NCBI RefSeq assembly: GCF_005860765.1
Contig: NZ_VCEI01000021.1
Location: 1-64,000, forward strand
Direction: 5' to 3'
From: Dyadobacter sediminis
GTDB lineage: Bacteria > Bacteroidota > Bacteroidia > Cytophagales > Spirosomataceae
DNA: 64,000 nucleotides
Shown: positions 16,103 through 24,108 of the stretch, piece by piece
How the letters are laid out: every line of letters starts with the position of its first letter
Position numbering within the stretch: the stretch's first letter is position 1
Made by a program: the position numbers and the translations under genes
Notes under the pieces: generated by a model
What the model saw: the letters and a program-made list of their open reading frames with translations, nothing else
What the model was told of the DNA's origin: nothing
The model's database searches: none

Positions 16103-17494
16103 TTAGGAGTTGTTTTCGTCAAAACGATCGGTTATTGCTTTGCGGATGGCCTGATGCGGCCGCATTCCTGTACTGCGCGTACGCGGAACAGCCCGGTCTG
16201 CGCTGGCATTGGAACGCGCACGAAGTGCAAGGTTCAGAACGGTTAAATGGCTGTTGCGCCAGGAATCGTATTCTTCTTCACTCATGACATCCCGGCTGAT
16301 CTGTCCATGCGCATAGCCGTCGCCAAAGGATTGGATGCGGCTGTCTGTCAGCGCAAGTTTGCGTTCTTCTTCCAGATTGTCGATTTCTGTCCGGATTCTG
16401 GTTTCTTCCTGTTTCAGTTCCTGCAGAACAGGCATGCCGGCAATTTCATTTTCAAGAATGTTCTTCTGAATAAGATGCTGCGCCTGTGTTTTCTGCAAAG
16501 GTTCCAGTTGCTTTATGAGTTTGTTTTTTCTGCGTTTCATACTCCAAAGTTTTGGGTCGGCCTGAAGCCAGCGGAACCAGAATCCCTGCAGAATAGGAAG
16601 TGCCATGCCGAGCGAAACGGCGCCTGCAATGGCGAACAGCACGCCACTCAGTACAAAGGAAAGCAGTGCCCACGGACTGTTGACAAGATCGAGGTTCAGC
16701 TGATCGGAATTGCGCAGTGCTGCTTCAATTTTATTGGTCAGTTCAGGGCTGCTTATGGGAGCGCCCGTCATTGGGTCAACGGCGTTCAGCTGAAGATTCT
16801 TGACCGATTTATTGATTGCTTCCTTCAACTTGTCCGTTCTGTACGCTTCATACCGGAACCAGCCCAGCACTACGAGCGTGACAATCGCAAATACAGACAA
16901 AATCAGCTTGAAACGTGCATACCGCGTTTTGGCTTTCGGCGATTCGTCCTGATGATAAGGTTCTTCTACAAGCCTGTCGTAAGCGGGTTTCAGCAGAATG
17001 GAAAGCATGGCAAGCCCGATGGCAAAGGCCCACGCTTCATTGGAATTTCGGATATTGAGCGCATAAGCTACGATTTCATGCGAGATGATCAGGTCGCCGG
17101 CAATAAAGGAAATTCCCGCAGCCAGAAATATCAGTCCAGCAATGAGCGAATAAGTTGGCGCATTGTCTGCACGTTTTTCCCGTAATTTTTCAGAAAAGAA
17201 ATCAATTTCGGCAACCGTATTCTGAATGTATTTTACCTGCCTGGAAACATTGTCCAGACTCATGGTCTCATTCTGCAGCTTGTCGTAAGCAGTTTTGTGC
17301 TGCTGAACCGTAGACTGGTATTTACTCCGGACCGTATCCAAGTCTTCTTTTTTTGCTTCAAGCCTTTCCATAACCCAGTCATGATTGACATTGCTGGATA
17401 AATAAGCTTCATAAACCTGCCGGTCAATGCCTTCAATACCGCTGGAATAACCGTGCTGATAATCACCGTTCTGGTTTGGATTCTGCTCGTTCAT
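16103..17494 (-). CDS. Coiled-coil / four-TM membrane protein of unknown function (A)
   Basis: 463 residues, no family recognised. The order is a polar N-terminus, a predicted coiled coil at about 42-108, hydrophobic segments near 114-137, 152-170, 195-213 and 273-308 (the last long enough for a hairpin), a second coiled coil at about 318-385 and a basic tail rich in Arg and Ser. Both coiled coils are predicted to face the same side if the TM count is even. The neighbouring gene (17551-18693) has the same overall plan, so the two probably act together as a membrane scaffold or sensor. This partnership is inference from layout and adjacency (56 bases apart, same strand). Confidence 0.7.
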   Translation of the reverse strand: MNEQNPNQNGDYQHGYSSGIEGIDRQVYEAYLSSNVNHDWVMERLEAKKEDLDTVRSKYQSTVQQHKTAYDKLQNETMSLDNVSRQVKYIQNTVAEIDFFSEKLREKRADNAPTYSLIAGLIFLAAGISFIAGDLIISHEIVAYALNIRNSNEAWAFAIGLAMLSILLKPAYDRLVEEPYHQDESPKAKTRYARFKLILSVFAIVTLVVLGWFRYEAYRTDKLKEAINKSVKNLQLNAVDPMTGAPISSPELTNKIEAALRNSDQLNLDLVNSPWALLSFVLSGVLFAIAGAVSLGMALPILQGFWFRWLQADPKLWSMKRRKNKLIKQLEPLQKTQAQHLIQKNILENEIAGMPVLQELKQEETRIRTEIDNLEEERKLALTDSRIQSFGDGYAHGQISRDVMSEEEYDSWRNSHLTVLNLALRARSNASADRAVPRTRSTGMRPHQAIRKAITDRFDENNS

Positions 17495-17550
17495 GGCCTT
17501 GTTTTTAAAATGATGTAGGATTAATCAGAGTTTGGAAGTACTGAAAGAAG

Positions 17551-18693
17551 CTAACTGCCGCCTTTCCGGATCATGTTCAGCTGCTTTCCGGTCAGTTCAT
17601 TTTTCATGCGTCTTGCAAGGAAAAATTCACTTTCAAAAAGTTTGATCAGCATGTCTCTTTTGGCATACAGGCGGTCGCGCTCTGTTTCAGCAGCACTTTG
17701 TTCCCTCAGAACCTGCCATTTTTTTACCCTTAATTCATCAATCTCCTGTTGTAAAGTCTGGCATTCGGATTCCCAGTTCTCGCTGTTGTCAATAGCATCT
17801 TTACGCTCTTGCTGAACTCTCAGCCACGCCTGCAGATCATTTCGTAAAACGGTTATGTTGCTGAGAAGCAGTTTTCCAGCAAACAGGAAAAGAAAGAAAA
17901 CAAACACAAAAAGCGCAAATGCCTGCCACCAGCTCTGATAGGAAACCACATTGGCGAACACGAACAATGCGGCGGCAAAAGGCAAACCGGTTTCTTCCAG
18001 CAGTGATTTCCAGCTTATACGCGATTCCGCATCATGGAACAATGAAATCCGGCCGAACAAACTGAACATTCCCGCCAGAAATACGCCGAGTGCAATCCAC
18101 GAATTATCCGCGAATGCCGGTTTCAGTGATTCCCTGATCAGGAAAAAATTGCCGATGCACATGGCTACACACAGCGAAATACCGATTAAAGTTCTCGGAA
18201 GCTGATGCTCGCGCTCAAACTGAACCGGGGGATTTTTCAGTTTGTCGTTCAGTTCTTCAATCCGGTTGTTTTTTTGCCCGATAAAAAGGTTCAATTCCTG
18301 AATCTGTTCGTTATGCTGCTCAATTTCAGCAATGCACCCGGCTGTCAGATTGGAAAAATACCTGTGGATAATATCCGTTTTTTCCTCCGGGTCCGATTCC
18401 GAAAGCCCGAACAATACGCCTTCATCGCGCAGCGCATCTTCGTCCTCAATCCAGTAAGGAATGGCAACTTCTGCATTGCTGTTATCCGAAGTGCCCGAAT
18501 CATACCGCTTTTCGGTACCGGCCGAAATGCCGGCTTGCGGTTTGGCCGTTTTTTCAGAATAATTGTTCTGTGAAATGGTTTCATTCGCAGGAGAAGACGT
18601 TTGTGCCGCTTCCGGTTCGTCATCGTAATATTCATTTTCGTCCGATTCGCTCGGGCGGAACCAATTAGCAATATATTCAGTCCATTTGGCCAT
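17551..18693 (-). CDS. Coiled-coil / four-TM membrane protein of unknown function (B)
   Basis: 380 residues, no family recognised. The first 100 residues are acidic and low in complexity (EYYDDEPEAAQTSSPANE), probably disordered. A coiled coil at about 120-155 precedes hydrophobic segments near 167-186, 198-214, 236-252 and 256-278, and a long second coiled coil spans about 282-365. The layout repeats that of the downstream neighbour (protein A) although the sequences differ. N-terminal residues 1-12 (MAKWTEYIANWF) are amphipathic and might be a docking peptide. It lies between the psi-like gene and protein A on the minus strand. Confidence 0.7.
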   Translation of the reverse strand: MAKWTEYIANWFRPSESDENEYYDDEPEAAQTSSPANETISQNNYSEKTAKPQAGISAGTEKRYDSGTSDNSNAEVAIPYWIEDEDALRDEGVLFGLSESDPEEKTDIIHRYFSNLTAGCIAEIEQHNEQIQELNLFIGQKNNRIEELNDKLKNPPVQFEREHQLPRTLIGISLCVAMCIGNFFLIRESLKPAFADNSWIALGVFLAGMFSLFGRISLFHDAESRISWKSLLEETGLPFAAALFVFANVVSYQSWWQAFALFVFVFFLFLFAGKLLLSNITVLRNDLQAWLRVQQERKDAIDNSENWESECQTLQQEIDELRVKKWQVLREQSAAETERDRLYAKRDMLIKLFESEFFLARRMKNELTGKQLNMIRKGGS

Positions 18694-18798
18694 ATATTTT
18701 CAGGGATTAGCCTGCGATTATCCATGAAAACAGAGAAATTCACAACATTATTGTGACAATCGGCAGTTAATAAAGTTAAGGTGCTTTTGGTGGCTCGT

Positions 18799-19395
18799 TC
18801 AAAACATTTGCTGCAATGCCTGCCACAGTTTTTTCTTGAGATTGCGGTCTGCTTCAATCACAGCCAGCGGGTCGGTAAGGAGAAACCAGATGCCGTCCAC
18901 GTTTTTGGGCGTATAAGGTACAAGCAGCAGATCAAGGTTCAGTTTGATAAGCGGAACCCCGAAAGTCAGAAAGTAATTGGTGCGTTTTTCCGTAAGCACT
19001 TTGCCTGCATCCGGACTGGGAAGAAAGCTGAAATTGAGAACGTCGGAATTTTCAACAGAATTGCCGACCGCTTTGAGAATATTGTCCAGAAAAATCGCTT
19101 CTGAAGCAATCATTTCTTTCCGTTTCGGCTCGTCGATCAGGATCAGGATTTTATGCTTTAATGCAGGGAAATTTTCAGCTGGTTTTACAGGAATTGCCGG
19201 AGTTGCCGGCAATGCAGCTGCAGGTGCCTGCGTTACCGGCGGCAATACTTCCGGTCTTTGTTCCGGCTGCGGTTCCGGCTGTGGCAGGTTTTGAACAATT
19301 GTTCCGGTTTTCTCTTTTATTTCAAACGCTTCTTCAACCTGAAACAATTGCTCGTTCTGATAGAAAACCTGATAAAATGCAGCTGACAGACTCAT
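18799..19395 (-). CDS. Protein with possible DNA polymerase III psi (HolD)-like domain
   Basis: 198 residues: a short N-terminal segment (1-30), a Pro/Ala/Glu-rich linker (31-77) and a compact C-terminal domain (78-198). The C-terminal domain runs KILILIDEP, then LDNILKAVG, then YFLTFGVPL and ends LLTDPLAVIEADRNLKKKLWQALQ. Remembered E. coli HolD (psi) shows the same order: a hydrophobic strand, a D-x-L-x-A-L-type helix, and a final block like LTDLRANPTARAALWQQI. HolD links the clamp loader to SSB through its N-terminus. The resemblance is by eye only; it could be another Rossmann-like domain. It starts 13 bases after the nuclease gene's stop. Confidence 0.5.
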   Translation of the reverse strand: MSLSAAFYQVFYQNEQLFQVEEAFEIKEKTGTIVQNLPQPEPQPEQRPEVLPPVTQAPAAALPATPAIPVKPAENFPALKHKILILIDEPKRKEMIASEAIFLDNILKAVGNSVENSDVLNFSFLPSPDAGKVLTEKRTNYFLTFGVPLIKLNLDLLLVPYTPKNVDGIWFLLTDPLAVIEADRNLKKKLWQALQQMF

Positions 19396-19408
19396 GGGTT
19401 TTACTGAA

Positions 19409-19960
19409 TTATTTTACTGCCGCAGAAACCTGTCCTTGCGGGCTCCATATCCCGATCTTTTGTTTTTTCGCCTTTATTTCAAGTTCTGAGTATTCCTGGC
19501 TGTCCGAATATTTCTTGAAATGCACTGCAAGCCCGTTTTTGACCAGTTCCTTGTTCAGTATCTTGCCGTCCGGGAGCACTACTTCGCCCAGCAAACGGCC
19601 ATAGCGGTCAAATTCTCCATTGTGTTTGATACTGACTACTTTATGAAAGCATTTGTCGCTTGTAAATTGTTTGGCGACTTTGTAATACGGCCTGCCGCGT
19701 TCCGGTGAATTAATGTGCGTAAAACGGATTCGTACGGCTTTTCCCATCCGGAAACCGGCTTTTTTCCCGTTGTATACATATTTCAGTTCAATGGTATCGC
19801 CATCCTGAATACCGATTACTTCGGCTCTGAGCGGATTGGGCAAATCACTGCTTTTTTCAATGGGCTTTTTACTGCTTTGAGCTAATGCGCTGTTTTTAAA
19901 GGAGGTTAGTCCGAAAGTAAAAACCAGGACAAGCAGACAAACGGCAATTTGCCGTAACAT
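19409..19960 (-). CDS. Secreted thermonuclease-family nuclease (SNase-like)
   Basis: About 183 residues with a signal peptide (MLRQIAVCLLVLVFTFGLTS to about AQS). The staphylococcal-nuclease domain shows VIGIQDGDTIEL, VRIRFTHINSPERGRPY (catalytic Arg and metal-binding region), EFDRYGRLLGEV and LVKNGLAVHF, then a KKQKIGIW ending. It should cut DNA and RNA in a calcium-dependent way outside the cytoplasm. A GTG at 19981 would add seven residues; the ATG at 19960 gives a normal signal peptide. It is 13 bases upstream of the psi-like gene on the same strand, so it may head the 19960-16103 transcript. Confidence 0.88.
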   Translation of the reverse strand: MLRQIAVCLLVLVFTFGLTSFKNSALAQSSKKPIEKSSDLPNPLRAEVIGIQDGDTIELKYVYNGKKAGFRMGKAVRIRFTHINSPERGRPYYKVAKQFTSDKCFHKVVSIKHNGEFDRYGRLLGEVVLPDGKILNKELVKNGLAVHFKKYSDSQEYSELEIKAKKQKIGIWSPQGQVSAAVK

Positions 19961-20027
19961 CGGGAATTTTAAATTGTGCACGCGAACTTTTTCAGGATTG
20001 TTGAGGCGATAAATATAAGCATTGTTT

Positions 20028-20432
20028 TCAACGCTTTTCTTCCAATTTATACCATTTGATGTTTTTCAGCGGTTCGCGCCGGGCCGCAGTTACTTCCGGC
20101 GCATAATGTTTTTCAAGGTAATCCAGAACCTCCTTTTCGGTTTCTCCAAGGTCCCACAAATTATGATTGGCCTGCATCCAGCGTATTTTTTGCTTCCAGC
20201 CATCCCGTGTAAACCGGTTCTGCAGAATAAGTTTGGAAGAATGGCAGCTTGTACACTGCGCCTTGACCATATACAGATTCTGGTCCGTTATCAATCCCGT
20301 TTCCGAATCCTTCTTAACCGTATCCATCGTCATAATGGCAGCAGATTCGGGTTTCGGTAGTCTGTCGCTTTCTTTAAAAATTTGCGCTGCAAGACTTAAT
20401 CCTGCAAACAGCATCACTACTATTTTTACCAT
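20028..20432 (-). CDS. sorB: Monohaem cytochrome c subunit of sulfite dehydrogenase (SorB-like)
   Basis: 134 residues with an N-terminal hydrophobic export segment and a single haem-binding motif CTSCH at about 60-64. The spacing of the sixth-ligand Met (KIRWMQANHNLW) and the YLEKHYAP end resemble small class I cytochromes paired with sulfite oxidases. It lies 39 bases downstream of the molybdopterin enzyme gene on the same strand, as sorB does in sorAB operons, so it probably takes electrons from sulfite oxidation. The symbol is based on gene context. Confidence 0.78.
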   Translation of the reverse strand: MVKIVVMLFAGLSLAAQIFKESDRLPKPESAAIMTMDTVKKDSETGLITDQNLYMVKAQCTSCHSSKLILQNRFTRDGWKQKIRWMQANHNLWDLGETEKEVLDYLEKHYAPEVTAARREPLKNIKWYKLEEKR

Positions 20433-20471
20433 TTTATTTATTCTTCAGGCAATGCGGAAGTTTTAAACTCA

Positions 20472-21704
20472 TTAACTCACTTTTACAGCAATTCTTTCGC
20501 ATGCATTGTTGAGGTATCCGCCCGGGTTCCAGGCAGGAATAACCATGGGCTGCGCATTTCCTTTATCGTCCGTAGCCCTCACCCATACTTCGTAATAGCC
20601 TTTTACCGGAAACCGGAGTTTGGTATTCCAGTGCTGCCAGGCCAGTCTGTTTGCCGGCGCTTCCAGCTTGCAGTCTTTCCACGTTGTACCGAAATCAATG
20701 GAAACTTCTACTTTTTTGACCGCATGATCGCCGGCCCATGCATGTCCGCGCAATGCAAGTTCTATATCCGAAGCAATCATGGCACCCGATTTCGGATAGG
20801 TAATCAGGGATTTTACAGGCATGGATTCAATGATCCGGAAATATTCATCTGTTTGCGGAACGTCCTCGCCCGGAGCAATCGGACTTTTCGGCGTTTTGTA
20901 ACTGTGGCCATCCATTTTGGCACCGTCGTGTACTTTATTCCTGACCGAAATGCCGCTGATCCATTTGCCTGAAACCGAAGCCGGCCAGCCGCCGATCACA
21001 AGCCGCAACGGATAACCGTGAAATTCGGGAATGTCTTTTCCGTTCAGCTGAAAGGCAAGCAGCGTTTCATTTTCCAGTGCTTTGGCCATCGGAACACCTC
21101 TGGAAATCGACTCTTTTTTCGGATCGCGGCTCAGGTGAATATCTTTTCCATGATAGCCGATGTAAACGGCATCGTCTTTTATACCCGCATCCGCGAGAAC
21201 ATCTTTCAGGCGCACGCCCGTCCATTCTGCGCAATGTACGGCGCCCTGGCCCCATTGGTTCCCGGAAGTCTGCGGCTGAAAACCGGAACGGCCATTGCCG
21301 CCGCATTCCAGCACAAGCTGGTAAGTATAATGTTTGAAGCGCTTTTTCAACTCTTCAAGCGTATAGGTTTTCTTCGTTTTTATGGATTCGCCGTCGATGG
21401 TCAAAGTCCAGTTGCTTACATCTATTTTTTCAGGTATGAGCCCGTTGTTGCGGATGAACATTTTTTCTACCGGCGTAATGCGGTCATCGAGCAAATGAAC
21501 AGGCGTTTCCACATTCCAGGGTTTATCGCCTTGTACGATCATTTCAGGACTTTTGCCTTTTAATGCATCCTTTTCATCAAGCAGCAGCGGAATGTAGCCT
21601 TTGGGCATTTTGCCGGCAAATACAATGTTGCTGCCCAGCGCGGCGGTGAGTGCAGCAAGGCTGCTTTTTTTGAGAAAGCCTCTTCTGTTAAATGCAGAAT
21701 TCAT
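20472..21704 (-). CDS. sorA: Molybdopterin sulfite oxidase/dehydrogenase catalytic subunit (SorA-like)
   Basis: A 410-residue Tat-exported enzyme (NRRGFLKK at 6-13) of the sulfite-oxidase family. The Mo-cofactor cysteine is Cys134 in LVLECGGNGRSGFQPQ, followed by WGQGAVHCAEWTGVRLKDVL. Substrate-site segments YIGYHGKDIHLSR and FHGYPLRLVIGGWPA are present, and a C-terminal immunoglobulin-like dimer domain ends the protein (VKKVEVSIDFGTTWKDCKL). It oxidises sulfite to sulfate in the periplasm, passing electrons to the adjacent cytochrome. A -7 box is seen about 36 bases before the ATG. Confidence 0.9.
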   Translation of the reverse strand: MNSAFNRRGFLKKSSLAALTAALGSNIVFAGKMPKGYIPLLLDEKDALKGKSPEMIVQGDKPWNVETPVHLLDDRITPVEKMFIRNNGLIPEKIDVSNWTLTIDGESIKTKKTYTLEELKKRFKHYTYQLVLECGGNGRSGFQPQTSGNQWGQGAVHCAEWTGVRLKDVLADAGIKDDAVYIGYHGKDIHLSRDPKKESISRGVPMAKALENETLLAFQLNGKDIPEFHGYPLRLVIGGWPASVSGKWISGISVRNKVHDGAKMDGHSYKTPKSPIAPGEDVPQTDEYFRIIESMPVKSLITYPKSGAMIASDIELALRGHAWAGDHAVKKVEVSIDFGTTWKDCKLEAPANRLAWQHWNTKLRFPVKGYYEVWVRATDDKGNAQPMVIPAWNPGGYLNNACERIAVKVS

Positions 21705-21739
21705 GAACGGGTCCGGGAAATTTGTAAAACTATAACGGT

Positions 21740-21747
21740 CAAATTTA
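21740..21747 (-). promoter_or_regulatory. -7 element for sorAB
   Basis: TAAATTTG on the minus strand (21740-21747) is a full match to TAnnTTTG, with a leader of about 28 bases to sorA. The nearest TTG (21775-21777) is 27 bases upstream, longer than usual, so the -33 element is uncertain. Confidence 0.4.
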
Positions 21748-21800
21748 CATAAACCATATTAGTTATCCATTGAACAATCTTACTTCGGCCTGTATTTATA

Positions 21801-21835
21801 AAAAAAGAGGCTGCCTTTGGGCAGCCCTTTTTCCT
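21801..21835 (-). terminator. Terminator of the ferritin-like operon
   Basis: GGCTGCC (21809-21815) pairs with GGCAGCC (21820-21826) around TTTG. On the minus strand the stem is followed by a T tract (As at 21800-21806). It lies downstream of the gene ending at 21918. Confidence 0.8.
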
Positions 21836-21917
21836 ACACATAGTGTGCTCTCAATTTAGTATTTAACTGTACTTTTTTACAGATTCAACGTTTCTGACAG
21901 AGAGAATTTACGATTCG

Positions 21918-22709
21918 TTATTTTTTGATGAACGGCCCGGCAATGGCAAGAACCGCTTCTTTTGTCAATGGCTCGTCAAATGCTTCCGTTACTGCTGCAT
22001 CCGATTTGGAAGCAAGTCCTTTCAGGTTTACACCGCCTTGCGTCATGTTGTCTTCGCCTGCATAGATTGCCGGAACTGCACCCATATTTCCTGTAATCCA
22101 GCCTTTCATGGCAGGGTTTGCAAGTACGGTTGCTCCCAGTCTGCGCACAACGGCTGCATGTCTTGCTTCTACGGAATGCACTTGCAGTGCATATTCCAGA
22201 ATTTGCGGATCGGCAAGCAATGCGCCGGCTTGTCCTTTGTATGCACGTACGCCGGTATCTTCCAGTGCGCTGGAAACGGTCACAAAAGTTTTGTAATTCG
22301 TGAAAATATCTGCAAATGCGCCGCCGTACTGGAAATCAAATGTAGGTTTTGCAATGGCTTTGGTTCCAAGGGCTTTTACAAGAAATGCCACGTGCTGCGT
22401 TTCATGTTTGCCGATTTGGGTAAATATGGCTTTGTCGGATGCGGGGATCAGGTTTGCGGCTGCATTTCCTGCTTTGTAAAATTCATCTTCCAGGTATTCG
22501 AGTGTAAGTGCATAGTTCAGCACGTCAACTGCTGCGGCAGATTGGGCGTAAGCTTTGTTTACAATAGAAGCAAATACAGTAGGTACTGCCACCGCAGCAA
22601 TTTTGCTGCTGATCCTGTTCATAAAATGACGGCGGGTAGCATACTCCAGACGGCCAGCTGCGTCTCCGTCAATTTTTTGAAAATCATCTATAATTTTGAA
22701 AATATCCAT
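21918..22709 (-). CDS. Ferritin-like domain protein, desiccation-related family (second of pair)
   Basis: A 263-residue ferritin-like (Ferritin_2/Rds1-type) protein. An N-terminal region with twin arginines (YATRRHFMNR) before a hydrophobic stretch suggests Tat export. The four-helix bundle carries the likely metal-binding residues in LEYLEDEFY, GKHETQHVAFL, ALEDTGVRAY and SVEARHAAVVRRLG. Family members are linked to oxidative or desiccation stress, but no activity is established here. It lies 28 bases downstream of a paralogous gene, in one operon. Confidence 0.85.
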   Translation of the reverse strand: MDIFKIIDDFQKIDGDAAGRLEYATRRHFMNRISSKIAAVAVPTVFASIVNKAYAQSAAAVDVLNYALTLEYLEDEFYKAGNAAANLIPASDKAIFTQIGKHETQHVAFLVKALGTKAIAKPTFDFQYGGAFADIFTNYKTFVTVSSALEDTGVRAYKGQAGALLADPQILEYALQVHSVEARHAAVVRRLGATVLANPAMKGWITGNMGAVPAIYAGEDNMTQGGVNLKGLASKSDAAVTEAFDEPLTKEAVLAIAGPFIKK

Positions 22710-22737
22710 TAGTTCTTGTTCAGATTAAAGTTTAGAA

Positions 22738-23466
22738 TTATTTACCTACGTTGGCTCCTGAAATAGTATCTTTTACATAGCCTTTTACAGCAGTAAGGAT
22801 GTCAGCAGGTGCTACCGCCTTGTCAAATCCGTTCGCGTCTACAATGTCGTCGCCAGCAAAATCAGCAGATTTCGGGTTCAGCAAATCGCGGATAACGGAT
22901 GCATGACGTGCTTCTACAGAAACAATTTTTCCAGCAAGCAGTAAATAGTCACCGTTCTTGATCAGTTTTCCGGCTCCGTTGTAAGCTGCAACGCCTGTAT
23001 CTTCAAACAGTTTGGCAGCGCCCAGAACAGCCGTTCTGCTGTTGAAATCAATGGCTGAGAAATTCGGCGTCAGCCCTTTGATGGCTCCGTTGCCCAATGC
23101 AGCTTTAAAGAAATCGCGGTGAATGATTTCGTGATCGCGGATGTCCGTAAGGATTGTTCTTTCTGCATCCGTCATACCGGCATAAGGTGTAGCAATTACC
23201 TGTGTGTAGAATGCCGCTTCCAGTTGTTCCAGTGCGTATGCATAATTCAGTACGCCTACATCTCCCGAACCCAGTTCAACCGTATCTCCTGTTCCCGGAA
23301 TCTGCGGATTCGGATCATGATCATCTGTAGTACATGCACTGATTACGATCGTACCCAGCGAAGTTGCCAGTCCGGCGGAGCGCAGAAATAACCGTCTGTT
23401 TACTACTGACGTAATTTCTTCTTCCTTATTTTCGGAGTTGCTTTTAGTTTTAATGATTTTGTTCAT
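22738..23466 (-). CDS. Ferritin-like Tat lipoprotein (first of pair)
   Basis: 242 residues, paralogous to the downstream gene. A twin-arginine signal (NRRLFLRSAG) is combined with a lipobox-like ISAC, so it is probably a Tat-dependent lipoprotein; the residues after the cysteine are acidic (TTDDHDPNP). Predicted metal ligands are in ALEQLEAAFY, DHEIIHRDFF, LFEDTGVAAY and SVEARHASVIRDL. It heads the operon. The two proteins may form a hetero-assembly outside the cytoplasm, which is inference from adjacency. Confidence 0.85.
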   Translation of the reverse strand: MNKIIKTKSNSENKEEEITSVVNRRLFLRSAGLATSLGTIVISACTTDDHDPNPQIPGTGDTVELGSGDVGVLNYAYALEQLEAAFYTQVIATPYAGMTDAERTILTDIRDHEIIHRDFFKAALGNGAIKGLTPNFSAIDFNSRTAVLGAAKLFEDTGVAAYNGAGKLIKNGDYLLLAGKIVSVEARHASVIRDLLNPKSADFAGDDIVDANGFDKAVAPADILTAVKGYVKDTISGANVGK

Positions 23467-24108
23467 AGCAATTAAAGGTTGTTAGATTCCTTTCGTCCGT
23501 CGAAAGACTTTTGAAATACTTACGCTGCAAAAACTGCTTTAGATCAAATGTTTTTTTATAAAAATGGAAATGGATTTACAAGCAGAGACTTTAAAAACAA
23601 AAAGAGCCTATTGCTAGACTCCTGATGCTTTCAGACTAATGGATGATAACGTTGAGCAAATAGTGGCGCAGGTACTTACTATATATGTATGTATAGCGTT
23701 ATGATCTCGTGAAGCGTAGTTTTATTACTACTGTTATTTTCAAATAACTTCTAAGGCAAATATATGGGAATAACTTGCAATACAAAAAAAATATTAAAAT
23801 AATTTTTAGGTGTAAAATACATCTCTGTCAATCAGATCTTTCTGTTTCAGAAATATCTTGCCGGCATCTGCTTTACCTGTGCACATTTGATGGTGATCGT
23901 AATCGGCAGCAGGAATAATCATGCGTAACTTTTTGTAATAAATGTTAATACCCCGGATCAGAAAGTTGATTATCCTTCATATAGACGCATTTTATCCGGT
24001 TTATCACGAAAAGCAGCATATTTGTCCGGCATTTTGATATTTGTTTTTATAATTTTACACTTTGCCTTCTCGTTAACTAGTATTTATTTTTGATAATTGA
24101 ATAACCCC
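23467..24108. other. Long intergenic region between ferritin-like operon and response regulator
   Basis: 640 bases without a clear conserved gene. It holds a minus-strand promoter candidate (23757-23786) and a minus-strand 38-codon open frame (23806-23922) of unknown status. On the plus strand no full -7 consensus was found upstream of the regulator gene. Confidence 0.6.
23757..23786 (-). promoter_or_regulatory. Candidate promoter of the ferritin-like operon
   Basis: TATATTTG (23757-23764, minus strand) is a full -7 match, with TTTG (23783-23786) 18 bases upstream. The leader to the first gene would be nearly 290 bases, unusually long. Confidence 0.45.

Noticed and set aside
16247..17185. 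312-residue plus-strand open frame opposite protein A gene
   Set aside because: It is a shadow of the minus-strand coding sequence; no conserved motifs, unlikely composition (many Cys, Phe and His), no promoter.
18730..18760. Operator-like TCACAA-N5-TTGTGA upstream of protein B gene
   Set aside because: Short imperfect dyad, no second copy seen, and no known regulator to assign; likely chance.
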